Notes: a model not told the origin generated them from the sequence alone. DNA of 64,000 nt from Noviherbaspirillum suwonense (GCF_900182955.1 NZ_FXUL01000001.1:248001-312000), one strand, 5' to 3'. Shown: positions 30,724-38,463, numbered from the stretch's first letter. Made by a program: numbers and translations.

Positions 30724-31650
30724 TCAAACGGCCTGTCTGCGCCGCATCGTTCCTATCCAGGTGCCGGAGACGACGCAGGCGAATCCCAGCACCAGCCACC
30801 AGCTCATCGGCTCGCCGAGAAACAGCACGGCGAATGCAATCGCGAACAGCGGCACCCAGTTGAGATAAAGCGCGGTCCGGCTGATGCCGAGCAAGCCGAT
30901 GGAACGGTTCCAGATCAGATTGCCGATCGCGGTCGCGGCAATGCCTGAAAACAGCAGCAGGCTCCATGTGCCCGCGCCGGATGCGAAGATGCGGGTGTCG
31001 AAGCCGGCAACGCACGCATGCAGGATCAGCAGCACGGTGCCCATCGTGTAGATGCCCCAGCTGATCGCGATCGCGTCGAGCCGCCGGGCAAGGCGCTGCA
31101 CCAGCACGCCGCCGATGGCGAAGCTGAACACCGACGCCCCTATCATTGCGTCGCCGAGGCCCGCCCGTCCCAGCCCGGCCCCGGGCCGCTGCAACACCAC
31201 CACCCCGACCCCGACCAGGCCCAGCGCGATGCCGATGATGCTGGCCGCGCCAAGCCGTTCCCGGAACACCAGCGCCGCGAGCAGCGACGATATCAGCGGC
31301 CCAAGCGCGACAATCAGCGCGGTATTGGTTGCCGTCGTGAGCGCCATGCCGCCGGTGAAAAAGATCTGGTTCCCGTACACCATCAGCAAGCTGCAGACAA
31401 ACACCAGTCCCCAGTGTCCCCGGGCGATGTGCGGCAGCTGCCCGTTGCGGCGCAGCGCGATCAGCGCAAACACGCAGCAGGCGCACAGCATGCGCAGCGC
31501 GGCCAGCATGACCGGGTCGAACCTGCTTGCAAGAAGCCTGATGGCGGGAATGTTCAGCCCCCATAGCAGCATGGCGCCGGTCAGCATCAGCTGCGCATTG
31601 CGGCTCTGAATGAGAACGCCGGCGTCATCGCGCGGACGGCCCTGGGTCAT
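30724..31650 (-). CDS. EamA/DMT-family exporter
   Basis: The 308-residue protein from the ATG at 31650 has ten hydrophobic segments in two EamA repeats of about 140 residues. The first contains MLLWGLNIPAIRLL and LIVALGPLISSLLAALVFRE; the second contains FSGIAATAIGNLIWNRSIGLLG and VPLFAIAFAVLFLGEPMS. DMT exporters carry amino acids, nucleosides or metabolites outward. The gene ends 33 bp before the MFS gene on the same strand, so they may share a transcript. It is the last gene of clearly core-like composition before the AT-rich accessory stretch. Confidence 0.88.
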   Translation of the reverse strand: MTQGRPRDDAGVLIQSRNAQLMLTGAMLLWGLNIPAIRLLASRFDPVMLAALRMLCACCVFALIALRRNGQLPHIARGHWGLVFVCSLLMVYGNQIFFTGGMALTTATNTALIVALGPLISSLLAALVFRERLGAASIIGIALGLVGVGVVVLQRPGAGLGRAGLGDAMIGASVFSFAIGGVLVQRLARRLDAIAISWGIYTMGTVLLILHACVAGFDTRIFASGAGTWSLLLFSGIAATAIGNLIWNRSIGLLGISRTALYLNWVPLFAIAFAVLFLGEPMSWWLVLGFACVVSGTWIGTMRRRQAV

Positions 31651-32047
31651 GGCTGCACGGATGGCGGGTTCGGCATGGGAGGCGACGATTCCGGTATGGG
31701 GAGGGTTCTGGATTTTATAACATGAGGAAATAATTTGATTTGCGGCCGTCGGTGTAAAGAATGCCCGCCAGGCGAGCTTGTGTGGCAGCCATGCAACTCC
31801 AGGGCGCGTTGCTGGCGCGACGTTCGAGTGTTTCCGGCATGTTGGCACTGGCCTGGCACTTAGTGGGATGAAGCAATGTGCAGAAAAGAAACATCCATGC
31901 CGCGTGTCATAAGCCGCCGCGGCCAGGGTGTTACTACGCAAATGACCCAAAACCCATTTTAGTTATCAAATTGATATCCAAGAATGGGTTTTCGTCAGAA
32001 TTTTGTGTTTTATATTGTTCTATTGACCAAAAATAGAATGATATGTT
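31651..32047. other. Intergenic boundary between core-like and AT-rich accessory DNA
   Basis: The 397 bp shift from GC-rich to clearly AT-rich sequence near 31930. Besides an inverted repeat (31949-31958 / 31983-31992) I see no gene. The region must hold promoters for the divergent EamA and 187-residue genes. No integrase site or tRNA is evident at this junction. Confidence 0.55.
31949..31992. promoter_or_regulatory. Inverted repeat AAAACCCATT / AATGGGTTTT upstream of an accessory gene
   Basis: The 10-bp arms at 31949-31958 and 31983-31992 are exact complements with 24 bp between them. They end 55 bp before the ATG at 32048. This could be an operator for that gene or one end of a mobile segment; no matching copy was noticed at the far end of the cassette. 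Confidence 0.4.
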
Positions 32048-32611
32048 ATGCGCAAAACACCATCATATTTAAAAGGACTTGCTGAAACCCGGGCTCGCGC
32101 TGCGGGTGATGCTCAACGCTTCAAGAAACTCCATGAGGAGATTGGAGAGAAGCTAGCGAGGGCCGAACACGATCTCGCGGCTTGTGATCGTTTAATTGAA
32201 CGGTTTGATGAACGCCTTGATCCTGGCTTGATCGAGCCAATACACGCATGGCAAGGTCGATATGGAAAGCGCGGGGCTTTAGGGGAAGAAATAAGACGGA
32301 TTATTCAAAGTGCTTGGCCAGACGAAATCACGACAACTGAAATTGTATGGCGAGTGCAAATACACTTCCAGATGTCATTCCTGACGTGGCGAGAAAAGAA
32401 ACGCTGGCAGGATAATTCTCTTAGAAACACGATCAAGGCCCTTTTGGCGAAGGGCGAGGTTGAGCGCGTACACGATGTGTTATACGGCCTTACCGGGGAG
32501 GTCGGCCGTTGGCGCTGGAAATCGGATGCCGTCCTTTCATTGGACCACTTGCATGCGCAGGCTGCGGGTGCGGGTGTAGCAGTTCAATCTTGCGATGATG
32601 CCCATGAGTGA
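32048..32611 (+). CDS. Hypothetical protein, 187 residues, N-terminal coiled coil and C-terminal winged-helix-like part
   Basis: I do not recognise a named family. The N-terminal third is charged and heptad-like (KKLHEEIGEKLARAEHDL), suggesting a coiled coil. The second half (EIRRIIQSAWPDEITTTEIVW, then LRNTIKALLAKGEVERVHD) reads like a winged-helix or HTH module with a basic recognition region. Composition is AT-richer than the core. It converges on the transposase-like gene, and the two coding ends overlap by 122 bp (32490-32611), so antisense effects between the messages are possible. It may belong to the same mobile or SOS-linked cassette. Confidence 0.65.
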   Translation: MRKTPSYLKGLAETRARAAGDAQRFKKLHEEIGEKLARAEHDLAACDRLIERFDERLDPGLIEPIHAWQGRYGKRGALGEEIRRIIQSAWPDEITTTEIVWRVQIHFQMSFLTWREKKRWQDNSLRNTIKALLAKGEVERVHDVLYGLTGEVGRWRWKSDAVLSLDHLHAQAAGAGVAVQSCDDAHE

Positions 32612-33758
32612 ACCCTTTCCAGAACTCCGATTCCCCGACGTTCAAGGCTACGCACATCGCCAACTTTAGTTGTTCACCATTGGGCAGGCGACGGGTATCT
32701 GAACGGAACGAGGTTTCAACGGCATAGTCCAGCATATATTTCGGCTCAATGTTGAGGTATATGCCTTTCTCTGCCCTGTCGAAGCGGGCATTCAGCTCCT
32801 CCGCCTGGTTGTTATTTTCGCCGTTTGGGCCACTCAGTTCTTTAGCGTGCTCAACTGTCCGATGCATACGAAATTCCTTGCCAAGCTCAGTATAGGCAGG
32901 TGACGAATCCGTGTTCAGGTAGCTTTCTGGCATTGCGACAAAATCGTTCAGAACCGCTTTCACCACCGGCGAAGTCTCGGTTAGTCCGATCGCTACCCGT
33001 GTTGCACATGCCCCCTTTCCCCGAACCCCCGAGCGTTTTCGAATTGCGAATAAGATTCTTCGATCTTTGGGAAATCGATTACCGAATTCTGGATTGATAG
33101 GTCCACTGTTTTTTGCTTTTTTTCGGGCCGCGTTTTTGCCAGTTTGCGTCAACATTATTTCAGTCAGAGCAAATGGATCGGCATCTGATTGAACCGGACG
33201 CGATCCTTGCGGTTTACCCCGCTTCTCATCTGCACGCCAGCCCGACTGATGAGCGCCATCCATTTCAACGTCCCCGTTCATCAGTCCTACGTTATAGCCC
33301 CGGACCAATGCTTCGCGTATTTTGTGCTGTAAGGTAAACGCGGTGTTGTAGGTAGTGTCCATGTGCCTTTTGAGCTCAAGGGCAGACTGGCCTGCTGCAG
33401 AATTTACCCACATCAAAACGCTCGAAAGGATGTACTGGTACGACTTCTTCCGTCGCGCGAATATAGTTCCGGAGGTGACGCTGAAAGTGCTACCGCAACC
33501 AGCGCATTTCCAGCGTTTTTCCAGTGGTCGCCAATAATGCTTGCTAACCGTGCCGCAATGCGGGCAGGAAACGGTGTCCCACGAGCCGAAGCGTACCTGT
33601 ACTAGAACATCCAAGCACTGCCTATCGGTGGCCTTCACAATGTCTGGGACTGATATTGAAACGGCTTCGCGTGACATGTGCCATGCGGCGGAACCTGACC
33701 GAGCCCGGGGGTGGCGCGTCGAGCTTTCTTTTTTCGCACCTTCTGATTGAGTAGTCAT
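32490..33758 (-). CDS. IS1595/ISXO2-like DDE transposase-domain protein in an operon
   Basis: The 422-residue protein has an N-terminal zinc ribbon (CPHCG...CAGCG, about residues 60-90). An IS1595-type catalytic domain follows: VEMDGAHQSG for the first acidic residue, YLNTDSSPAY for the second, and NNNQAEELNARF for the Asn/Glu segment. This is the pattern of ISXO2-like transposases, though somewhat longer than usual. Unlike an ordinary insertion sequence, there is no space for a terminal repeat upstream. Its ATG overlaps the stop of the 253-residue gene by 4 bp, and that gene overlaps the 99-residue gene, all behind a LexA box. It may be an active transposase with passenger genes or a domesticated one. 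Confidence 0.8.
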   Translation of the reverse strand: MTTQSEGAKKESSTRHPRARSGSAAWHMSREAVSISVPDIVKATDRQCLDVLVQVRFGSWDTVSCPHCGTVSKHYWRPLEKRWKCAGCGSTFSVTSGTIFARRKKSYQYILSSVLMWVNSAAGQSALELKRHMDTTYNTAFTLQHKIREALVRGYNVGLMNGDVEMDGAHQSGWRADEKRGKPQGSRPVQSDADPFALTEIMLTQTGKNAARKKAKNSGPINPEFGNRFPKDRRILFAIRKRSGVRGKGACATRVAIGLTETSPVVKAVLNDFVAMPESYLNTDSSPAYTELGKEFRMHRTVEHAKELSGPNGENNNQAEELNARFDRAEKGIYLNIEPKYMLDYAVETSFRSDTRRLPNGEQLKLAMCVALNVGESEFWKGFTHGHHRKIELLHPHPQPAHASGPMKGRHPISSANGRPPR

Positions 33759-34516
33759 ACTGCCTCGTTTAAAAAGGTGGTGTACAGAGATTCGTGCGCA
33801 ATGCCAAGATGCGCGCCGGGATGTTCAACGGGTGCTGTATTGCGACGAAGCAACCAGCTTACAAAACCAGTCCTTGCAGGCTCGACTAACCGATGGATTG
33901 GAACAAATCGTTGGCCGTTTTTCTCAATTGGATCAGGGATGCAAAGCGCCGGCCGAGCTGGCATTTCCACGCATCCATTCAATCGTATAAGACAGGCGTG
34001 CAGAAGCAGTTCTGCAGGTCGCAGATAGTCGGGACGGAAAACAAAAGGCCCAGTCACATGGCGCGCCATCGTGTGCTCGTCAAAGCGCGCCACGTACAGC
34101 CCGCGTGTACGGCCAACCTGATCGATTTGAACAGTCGCCAGCGTAGTAAGGCTCTGAGCTCTGGGACCCGCATGCTCAATAAGCGCACACATTTGCTTGG
34201 CATAAGCAAATCGCTTTGTTTGATGTTCGATCGGTGGCACGACTTCATCGAGACAATCAAGGTCCGTGCGAAGGCCCAGAACGATTGAACGGGAAGTCAA
34301 ATCCCACAAACTAGCCGACCAACGTGGGTAGCGAAAGATCGGCGCAGGGATAGACGCGCCGAACCCAGCTTGGAAAAGCACCGTTTTGTAGTCGGCAACT
34401 GGAGCCAACTTTTCATATCCGATATCGATCCAGGCGCGTTGCGTGTATCGGGTCACAGTATGGAGGCCGCCAACGTGAATGAAAACTCTAAGCATCAGAT
34501 CACCCTGATGTCCCAA
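33755..34516 (-). CDS. Hypothetical protein, 253 residues, middle gene of the SOS-box operon
   Basis: I do not recognise this protein. It lacks a signal peptide and membrane segments. Readable features are a central TLATVQIDQVGRTRGLYVARFDEHTMARHV stretch of beta character and a C-terminal part rich in Arg/Pro (FVFRPDYLRPAELLLHACLIRL). Its start lies 22 bp inside the 99-residue gene and its stop overlaps the transposase-like gene by 4 bp, so the three products are probably made together. Tight coupling to a DDE transposase suggests an accessory factor, but this is inference only. Confidence 0.65.
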   Translation of the reverse strand: MGHQGDLMLRVFIHVGGLHTVTRYTQRAWIDIGYEKLAPVADYKTVLFQAGFGASIPAPIFRYPRWSASLWDLTSRSIVLGLRTDLDCLDEVVPPIEHQTKRFAYAKQMCALIEHAGPRAQSLTTLATVQIDQVGRTRGLYVARFDEHTMARHVTGPFVFRPDYLRPAELLLHACLIRLNGCVEMPARPALCIPDPIEKNGQRFVPIHRLVEPARTGFVSWLLRRNTAPVEHPGAHLGIAHESLYTTFLNEAV

Positions 34517-34794
34517 GTTTGCGCAAATTCCACGCCGTCGATTTGTTCATTTCCACGTAAGCGGATTTGATCGCCGTCCAACCAAAGGATATGTACGTCA
34601 GTCAACTCTGGTAGCAGCGTCGTCGCAATTCCATCCGTTGCGCTGGTCAGCTTGGCACAGGTCACTACTCGACCATGGGCATGAATTCTGTTTTCCACAA
34701 TGGACAACTTCCCGCGGTGTGCCGGTTCCTTCAAGCGCTGTGCCTTAGGCAGGGGCTTGCCAGAGTAGTAAATAGGACGGATCTCGACGCGCAT
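34495..34794 (-). CDS. Hypothetical protein, 99 residues, first gene of the SOS-box operon
   Basis: The protein starts MRVEIRPIYYSGKPLPKAQ behind a good ribosome-binding site (AAGGAGAC, 34805-34812 region). It is short, beta-rich by eye (VHILWLDGDQIRLRG) and has no recognised domain. It is the promoter-proximal gene of the three-gene minus-strand unit, and its 3' end overlaps the next gene by 22 bp. A 20-bp LexA-type palindrome lies 90 bp upstream. A smaller inverted repeat, TTTACG...CGTAAA (34820-34837), lies just upstream of the ribosome-binding site and could be a second operator. Confidence 0.7.
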   Translation of the reverse strand: MRVEIRPIYYSGKPLPKAQRLKEPAHRGKLSIVENRIHAHGRVVTCAKLTSATDGIATTLLPELTDVHILWLDGDQIRLRGNEQIDGVEFAQTWDIRVI

Positions 34795-34884
34795 GGGAAT
34801 GTCTCCTTGGGAACGAACATTTACGAAAATACGTAAATTAGTCGCCTCTGATGTTAAATGAGTGGCAATTAATGGTAGTTTTAA

Positions 34885-34904
34885 TACTGTATATATATAC
34901 AGTA
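34885..34904. promoter_or_regulatory. LexA (SOS) box, perfect palindrome, for the leftward operon
   Basis: The sequence TACTGTATATATATACAGTA is a perfect 20-bp palindrome. It contains CTGT-N8-ACAG, the binding pattern of E. coli-type LexA, which also holds in betaproteobacteria. It lies 90 bp upstream of the 99-residue gene. Confidence 0.8.
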
Positions 34905-35118
34905 TGAGGCATTCTGATATTGTGAAATGTCAACGGACTCACCTGACGGATGTTGTCTGGATGAAAGTTGAATTGCCACGCAATTGCAACAAAATTTCCA
35001 GTGTTCAACTCTCCGGTTTACGAAATTGAACTGGAACCTTCGTTTTCAAGTATGCAGAACGAATATTTTTACCAGGAAATTCGATAACAGCTACGATTGA
35101 TACTCGCCAACTTGCAAA

Positions 35119-35138
35119 TACTGTTTATATATACAGTA
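35119..35138. promoter_or_regulatory. Second LexA (SOS) box, for the rightward operon
   Basis: TACTGTTTATATATACAGTA matches CTGT-N8-ACAG and is a palindrome except for one base pair. It ends 5 bp before the ATG at 35144. A possible -35 TTGATA lies near 35097-35102, which would put TACTGT, the left half of the box, at the -10. Bound LexA would then sit directly on the promoter and start codon. Confidence 0.75.
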
Positions 35139-35143
35139 ATGTT

Positions 35144-35344
35144 ATGAATGAATGGACTCGCATGCGGTCAGGCATATCTTCTGTGGAGCATGTTCTGCAA
35201 AGCAATGTTCGTCATTTAAAAGAGAAACTAACGATTGATTCAACTTGCAACGTCGAATTTATTTTAGAAACGTTAGCTGTGCTTGAGGCAACACTTTTGA
35301 CAATAAACGAGGCCCGTGATTATTCGAGGACTCGGAAAGAATGA
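35144..35344 (+). CDS. Small hypothetical protein, 66 residues, first gene of the rightward SOS-box operon
   Basis: The protein (MNEWTRMRSGISSVEHVLQ...) is predicted mostly helical, with a leucine-rich second half (FILETLAVLEATLLTINEA) that could form a coiled coil or small bundle. No family is recognised. The ATG at 35144 lies only 5 bp from the LexA palindrome and has no ribosome-binding site, so the message would be nearly leaderless; an internal ATG at 35162 is an alternative. Its TGA overlaps the next start by 4 bp. Confidence 0.6.
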   Translation: MNEWTRMRSGISSVEHVLQSNVRHLKEKLTIDSTCNVEFILETLAVLEATLLTINEARDYSRTRKE

Positions 35345-35682
35345 TGCGTCGCACAGTCGTTTTAAATGCCAGTTATGAACGAAACCTCATGCTGAGCCAT
35401 GCCGTACGCTTTGATGTACATTTTAAATACGAAAAGCTTTCCGATGAGCGGGCATTCAACTATCTGGCGAAAGGGTGGCTAGAGGACGAACATGGCAAGA
35501 TGTATTTTGTCGTACGGCCGTCTACGCTCGGATTTCAATGTTGGAGCCTCGGCGATGACAGCTCGCTACTCGCACCCGACGAGGCATACGAGGCATGTCC
35601 TGCCGCCTTAACGGTCTGGCTGGCGCTTCCCGAAAGTCTGCGTTGTAGCCTTCATGATGTTAATAATCCGGATGCCACATGA
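35341..35682 (+). CDS. Small hypothetical protein, 113 residues, second gene of the rightward SOS-box operon
   Basis: No known family is recognised. The protein is acidic and mixed alpha/beta by eye, with KMYFVVRPSTLGFQCWSLGDD in the centre and a C-terminal WLALPESLRCSLHDV. It is translationally coupled (ATGA overlap) to the 66-residue gene and so probably under the same LexA control. Small SOS-induced gene pairs include toxin-antitoxin systems and phage switches, but nothing in the sequence decides between these. Confidence 0.6.
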   Translation: MMRRTVVLNASYERNLMLSHAVRFDVHFKYEKLSDERAFNYLAKGWLEDEHGKMYFVVRPSTLGFQCWSLGDDSSLLAPDEAYEACPAALTVWLALPESLRCSLHDVNNPDAT

Positions 35683-35833
35683 TGGGGAGCGCTGCTGATT
35701 TGCATGAATCATGCTCATAGGCAGCTAATAAGCGCCGGCTTTCACTAAAGCGTGTTGACTTACTTGAAACCTATTTTCTCAGCCATTTGCTCTTCGCTAC
35801 CGTTGCAAAGAAGTTGCTAAAACAATAATTAAA

Positions 35834-35860
35834 CTATAATGGACTATAATTTCCTATAAT
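35834..35860. repeat. Three CTATAAT repeats phased at 10 bp
   Basis: CTATAAT occurs at 35834-35840, 35844-35850 and 35854-35860, exactly one helical turn apart. It lies in the AT-rich gap between the SOS cassette and arsH. It could be a set of repressor sites or overlapping -10-like elements; no gene obviously starts from it. Confidence 0.7.
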
Positions 35861-35918
35861 TTCACAGGCGCAATTTTGTTGGCTCTCATGACGGATTTGT
35901 ATATTCCTAGGTGCACTG

Positions 35919-36635
35919 TCAGATGGACCGTTGATTCACCCGTTTTGAAAGCTCTTCTGCGCTTTCCTTGCGTTCACTGTAGCGGTCCACCAGGAACGGC
36001 GCGATATCGCGGGTCAGCAACGTAAACTTGTACAGTTCTTCCATCACATCAACAACGCGGTCATAGTAAGCCGATGGCTTCATTCGGTCATTTTCATCAA
36101 ACTCCATGAAGGCCTTGGCGACAGACGACTGATTAGGGATCGTGATCATACGCATCCATCTTCCCAGCACGCGCATCTGGTTCAACGCATTGAAAGACTG
36201 TGAGCCGCCAGAGACTTCCATTACCGCCAGTGTTTTGCCCTGGGTTGGCCGGACAGCGCCGATGGACAGCGGGATCCAATCGATCTGTGCTTTCATGATG
36301 CCCGTCATCGCGCCATGGCGCTCCGGGGAGCACCAGACCATGCCTTCGGCCCACTGTGCAAGCTTGCGTAGTTCCTGGACTTTCGAATGACTCTCTGGCA
36401 CGTCATCCGGCAGCGCCAAGCCGCTTGGGTCGAAAATCTCCACTTCTGCTCCCATCGCTTCAAGCAGGTGGGCGGCTTCCTGTGTCAGCAGCCGGCTGAA
36501 TGATCGTTCCCGCAACGAACCGTACAGCAAGTGAAAGCGGGGAGCATGCGTCGAAGTAGCGACGTTGGCGAAATCCGATCGGGTCGGGACGGCAAACAGG
36601 TCTTCTGTGAGATTGGGCAAGTTGTGTAGTGACAT
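35919..36635 (-). CDS. arsH: ArsH, NADPH-dependent FMN reductase of arsenic resistance operons
   Basis: The 238-residue protein is full length for ArsH. It has the flavodoxin-like FMN-binding start [15 protein letters not shown], the [23 protein letters not shown] segment and the ArsH-type [26 protein letters not shown] stretch. ArsH oxidises trivalent organoarsenicals. It follows a decayed acr3 gene on the same strand and its start lies inside that gene's over-running frame. No arsR or arsC is present, so expression control is unclear. Confidence 0.92.
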   Translation of the reverse strand: MSLHNLPNLTEDLFAVPTRSDFANVATSTHAPRFHLLYGSLRERSFSRLLTQEAAHLLEAMGAEVEIFDPSGLALPDDVPESHSKVQELRKLAQWAEGMVWCSPERHGAMTGIMKAQIDWIPLSIGAVRPTQGKTLAVMEVSGGSQSFNALNQMRVLGRWMRMITIPNQSSVAKAFMEFDENDRMKPSAYYDRVVDVMEELYKFTLLTRDIAPFLVDRYSERKESAEELSKRVNQRSI

Positions 36636-37417
36636 GGGAGGATTTGAACCTTTGCTTCGTACCAGTGTTGCGAGCGGTTGACGATTGCAACCACTAGCAG
36701 CATGACAGGCACTTCAATTAATACGCCGACAACAGTGGCAAGCGCCGCGCTGGACTGAAAGCCGAACAGGCTGATGGCCGTTGCCACGGCAAGTTCAAAG
36801 AAATTGGACGCGCCAATCAAGCTGGACGGCCCCGCGACACAGTGCGCGACGCCGAGCTTGCGGTTCAATAGATACGCTAGCCCGGAGTTGATAAATACCT
36901 GAATCAGAATCGGCACGGCCAGGATGGCGATGACGGCCGGTTGCCTGGTAATGGCCTCGCCCTGAAACGCAAATAGCAGCACAAGTGTTAGCAGCAGCGC
37001 AGAAATCGAATAAGGCCCCAGTGTTGCCACAGCCCGTTCCAGACTGCCTGACCCTTTTGCCAAAAGCATCTTGCGCAGCACCTGAGCCAGGATTACCGGA
37101 ATCACGATATACAGCACCACTGATGTGATGAGCGTATCCCACGGCACGGTGATTGCGGACAAGCCGAGGAGCAACGCCACTAGCGGAGCAAAGGCGATGA
37201 TCATGATGGAATCATTGAGCGCCACTTGCGACAAGGTGCTGCCCGCTGCTTTGGCCGTGTTGCTGTTCCTCGGCATAGAGCAATGGGTGGTAGCCGCGTT
37301 TTGCGACTTGTATGGGTTTAACAATGGCATCTTGACTATCGTCCGTGGCACGGTTCCCCAAAAAGCTCTTTGGACGAGAGAACTACGGCGCGATAGCCGG
37401 CGCTCTGGCAGGCCCAC
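36485..37417 (-). pseudogene. acr3: Truncated Acr3-type arsenite efflux permease
   Basis: The open frame is 310 codons, but only 37237 down to about 36656 (roughly 194 residues) looks like Acr3. It begins at TLSQVALNDSIMIIAF and ends at [10 protein letters not shown], with PWDTLITSVVLYIVIPVI and GASNFFELAVATAISLFGF between. Acr3 is normally about 350 residues, so the first four or so helices are gone and replaced by unrelated coding (MGLPERRLSRRSS...). At the other end the natural stop seems lost, and the frame runs 171 bp into arsH. The transporter is unlikely to work. Confidence 0.8.
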
Positions 37418-37572
37418 TGTTGATGGCGCAGGCTGCCGGCCCGCTCGTCATTGCGGTGCTGGTGGAGGCAGAGGTATCGTCGAAAGCCGTGTTCGCAACA
37501 TTGCTGACTATTTCTTTGGCTTCGGAGGGATTTTACTTTGCTGCGGTTCGAAGACAGGTGGCCCTATGCTGA
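37345..37572 (+). pseudogene. C-terminal fragment of an MFS transporter
   Basis: On the plus strand the 75-residue stretch KLFGRENYGAIAGALAGPLL...AAGPLVIAVLV reads like the last two helices of an MFS permease of the kind found beside arsenic genes. No N-terminal part exists upstream, where the sequence instead becomes the remnant of acr3 on the other strand. A deletion joining two once-separate genes head to head would explain both fragments. Confidence 0.6.
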
Positions 37573-37853
37573 TGGACATGGCGCAACACAGGTGCCACTG
37601 TTGCAGGAGCAGTGGTGGCTAACCTGCCAGAGGAGCGCCGCACCGATAAAGCTGATCACGCCAGAAATCTTTAGGAGCGCATAAGGCGCCTGGAGCAGGT
37701 CTTCCAGTCATAAGTGAGGCGCGGCGCTTCAATCTGACGAACGATGCGAATGAGCTTTCTGTAGGATTTGAGGCGCTGCAAGCCGTCACCAACAAAGCGG
37801 CTTATACTGAAACCAAGATAGCGTGAAAAGGTGTTAATACAGCAACTTATCGA
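37573..37853. other. Short gap with no recognised gene
   Basis: Between the MFS fragment and the antitoxin-like gene there are about 280 bp. A 65-codon frame on the minus strand (37671-37868) is not convincing. The stretch may be further remnant DNA from the rearranged arsenic locus. Confidence 0.4.
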
Positions 37854-38051
37854 ATGTACATCATGCATAGCGAAGAAATTCGTACGAAGGCGGCGTACGT
37901 CTTAGGTGGCGCAGACGAGGCGCAGCGTTGGCTTGAGAGTCCGGCACGCGGTCTGGACTACCGTATTCCGATCGATGTGATGCTGACTGAGACTGGCAGG
38001 CAGCAGGTCTATGATTTGCTTTTGCAAATCGAATACTGCGTATATGTATAG
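37854..38051 (+). CDS. Orphan MbcA/ParS/Xre-type antitoxin toxin-binding domain (DUF2384-like)
   Basis: The 65-residue protein ends with the toxin-binding domain pattern of RES/Xre systems: ADEAQRWLESPARGLDYRIPIDVMLTETGRQQVYDLLLQIEYCVYV. This matches the usual 'W-L-x-P...G-x-P-x-x-L-x-T-x-x-G...V...L-x-x-I-x-x-G-V' layout, with a Cys where Gly is usual. The Xre DNA-binding half that precedes this domain in full antitoxins is missing, and no RES-domain toxin follows. It may be a remnant, a minimal MbcA-like form, or part of a hybrid with the next gene (9 bp downstream). Confidence 0.65.
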   Translation: MYIMHSEEIRTKAAYVLGGADEAQRWLESPARGLDYRIPIDVMLTETGRQQVYDLLLQIEYCVYV

Positions 38052-38059
38052 GTAAAATC

Positions 38060-38347
38060 ATGCCGTCAAAAAACTCAAAGCCAGGGTCGGAAATTGCCGA
38101 GAAGCAAAAAACTATGGCTGAACTATATCCGAATCTTTCGTTTTTACCGGATACGCCAGACCGGCCGCGGTATCGCCCGCTTGCCAGTGCTATAGACCAT
38201 CTCCGGTATCACCGTGATCTCTTACCTGACTTGCCAGACCAAATCGATATTGCGCTCGAGAACCTCGGACAAGAGATGATCGAACTCAATGAGAAAATGG
38301 ATACTGATCCAACATTTCAAGAAAAAACGAAAAAAAGGATTGATTGA
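38060..38347 (+). CDS. Hypothetical protein, 95 residues, downstream of the antitoxin-like gene
   Basis: The protein is short, charged and mostly helical, with a Pro-rich middle (FLPDTPDRPRYRPLASAIDHLRYH) and a C-terminal helix (ENLGQEMIELNEKMD). No family is recognised; it does not resemble a RES toxin. The gene starts 9 bp after the antitoxin-like stop, so the two may be co-transcribed. A hairpin at 38464-38486 could end the transcript. Confidence 0.5.
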   Translation: MPSKNSKPGSEIAEKQKTMAELYPNLSFLPDTPDRPRYRPLASAIDHLRYHRDLLPDLPDQIDIALENLGQEMIELNEKMDTDPTFQEKTKKRID

Positions 38348-38463
38348 TCTGGTTCCGGCGGCAGTACCGCCTGCTCGCTGACACAGTTGAGTATCTCCGT
38401 GCGCCGTAAATCTTCACTTAGAACCCGAGTTCACCAATTTACTGCATTCCGGTAAGCGATTAG

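Larger units (their letters stand above)
34795..35143. other. Divergent regulatory region with two LexA-type boxes
   Basis: The 349 bp between the 99-residue gene (minus) and the 66-residue gene (plus) are AT-rich. They hold two SOS-type palindromes (34885-34904, 35119-35138) and a TTTACG/CGTAAA repeat (34820-34837). No open frame of note is present. A TTGACA on the minus strand near 34929-34934 is a possible -35 for the leftward operon. Confidence 0.7.

Noticed and set aside
31949-31992. Left end of a genomic island
   Set aside because: The inverted repeat sits at the composition change, but I found no matching right end, direct repeat or integrase tied to it, so I list it only as a possible operator.
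32490-33758. A simple, complete ISXO2 insertion sequence
   Set aside because: No terminal inverted repeats can flank the gene, because its start overlaps the upstream gene by 4 bp and its end overlaps a convergent gene.
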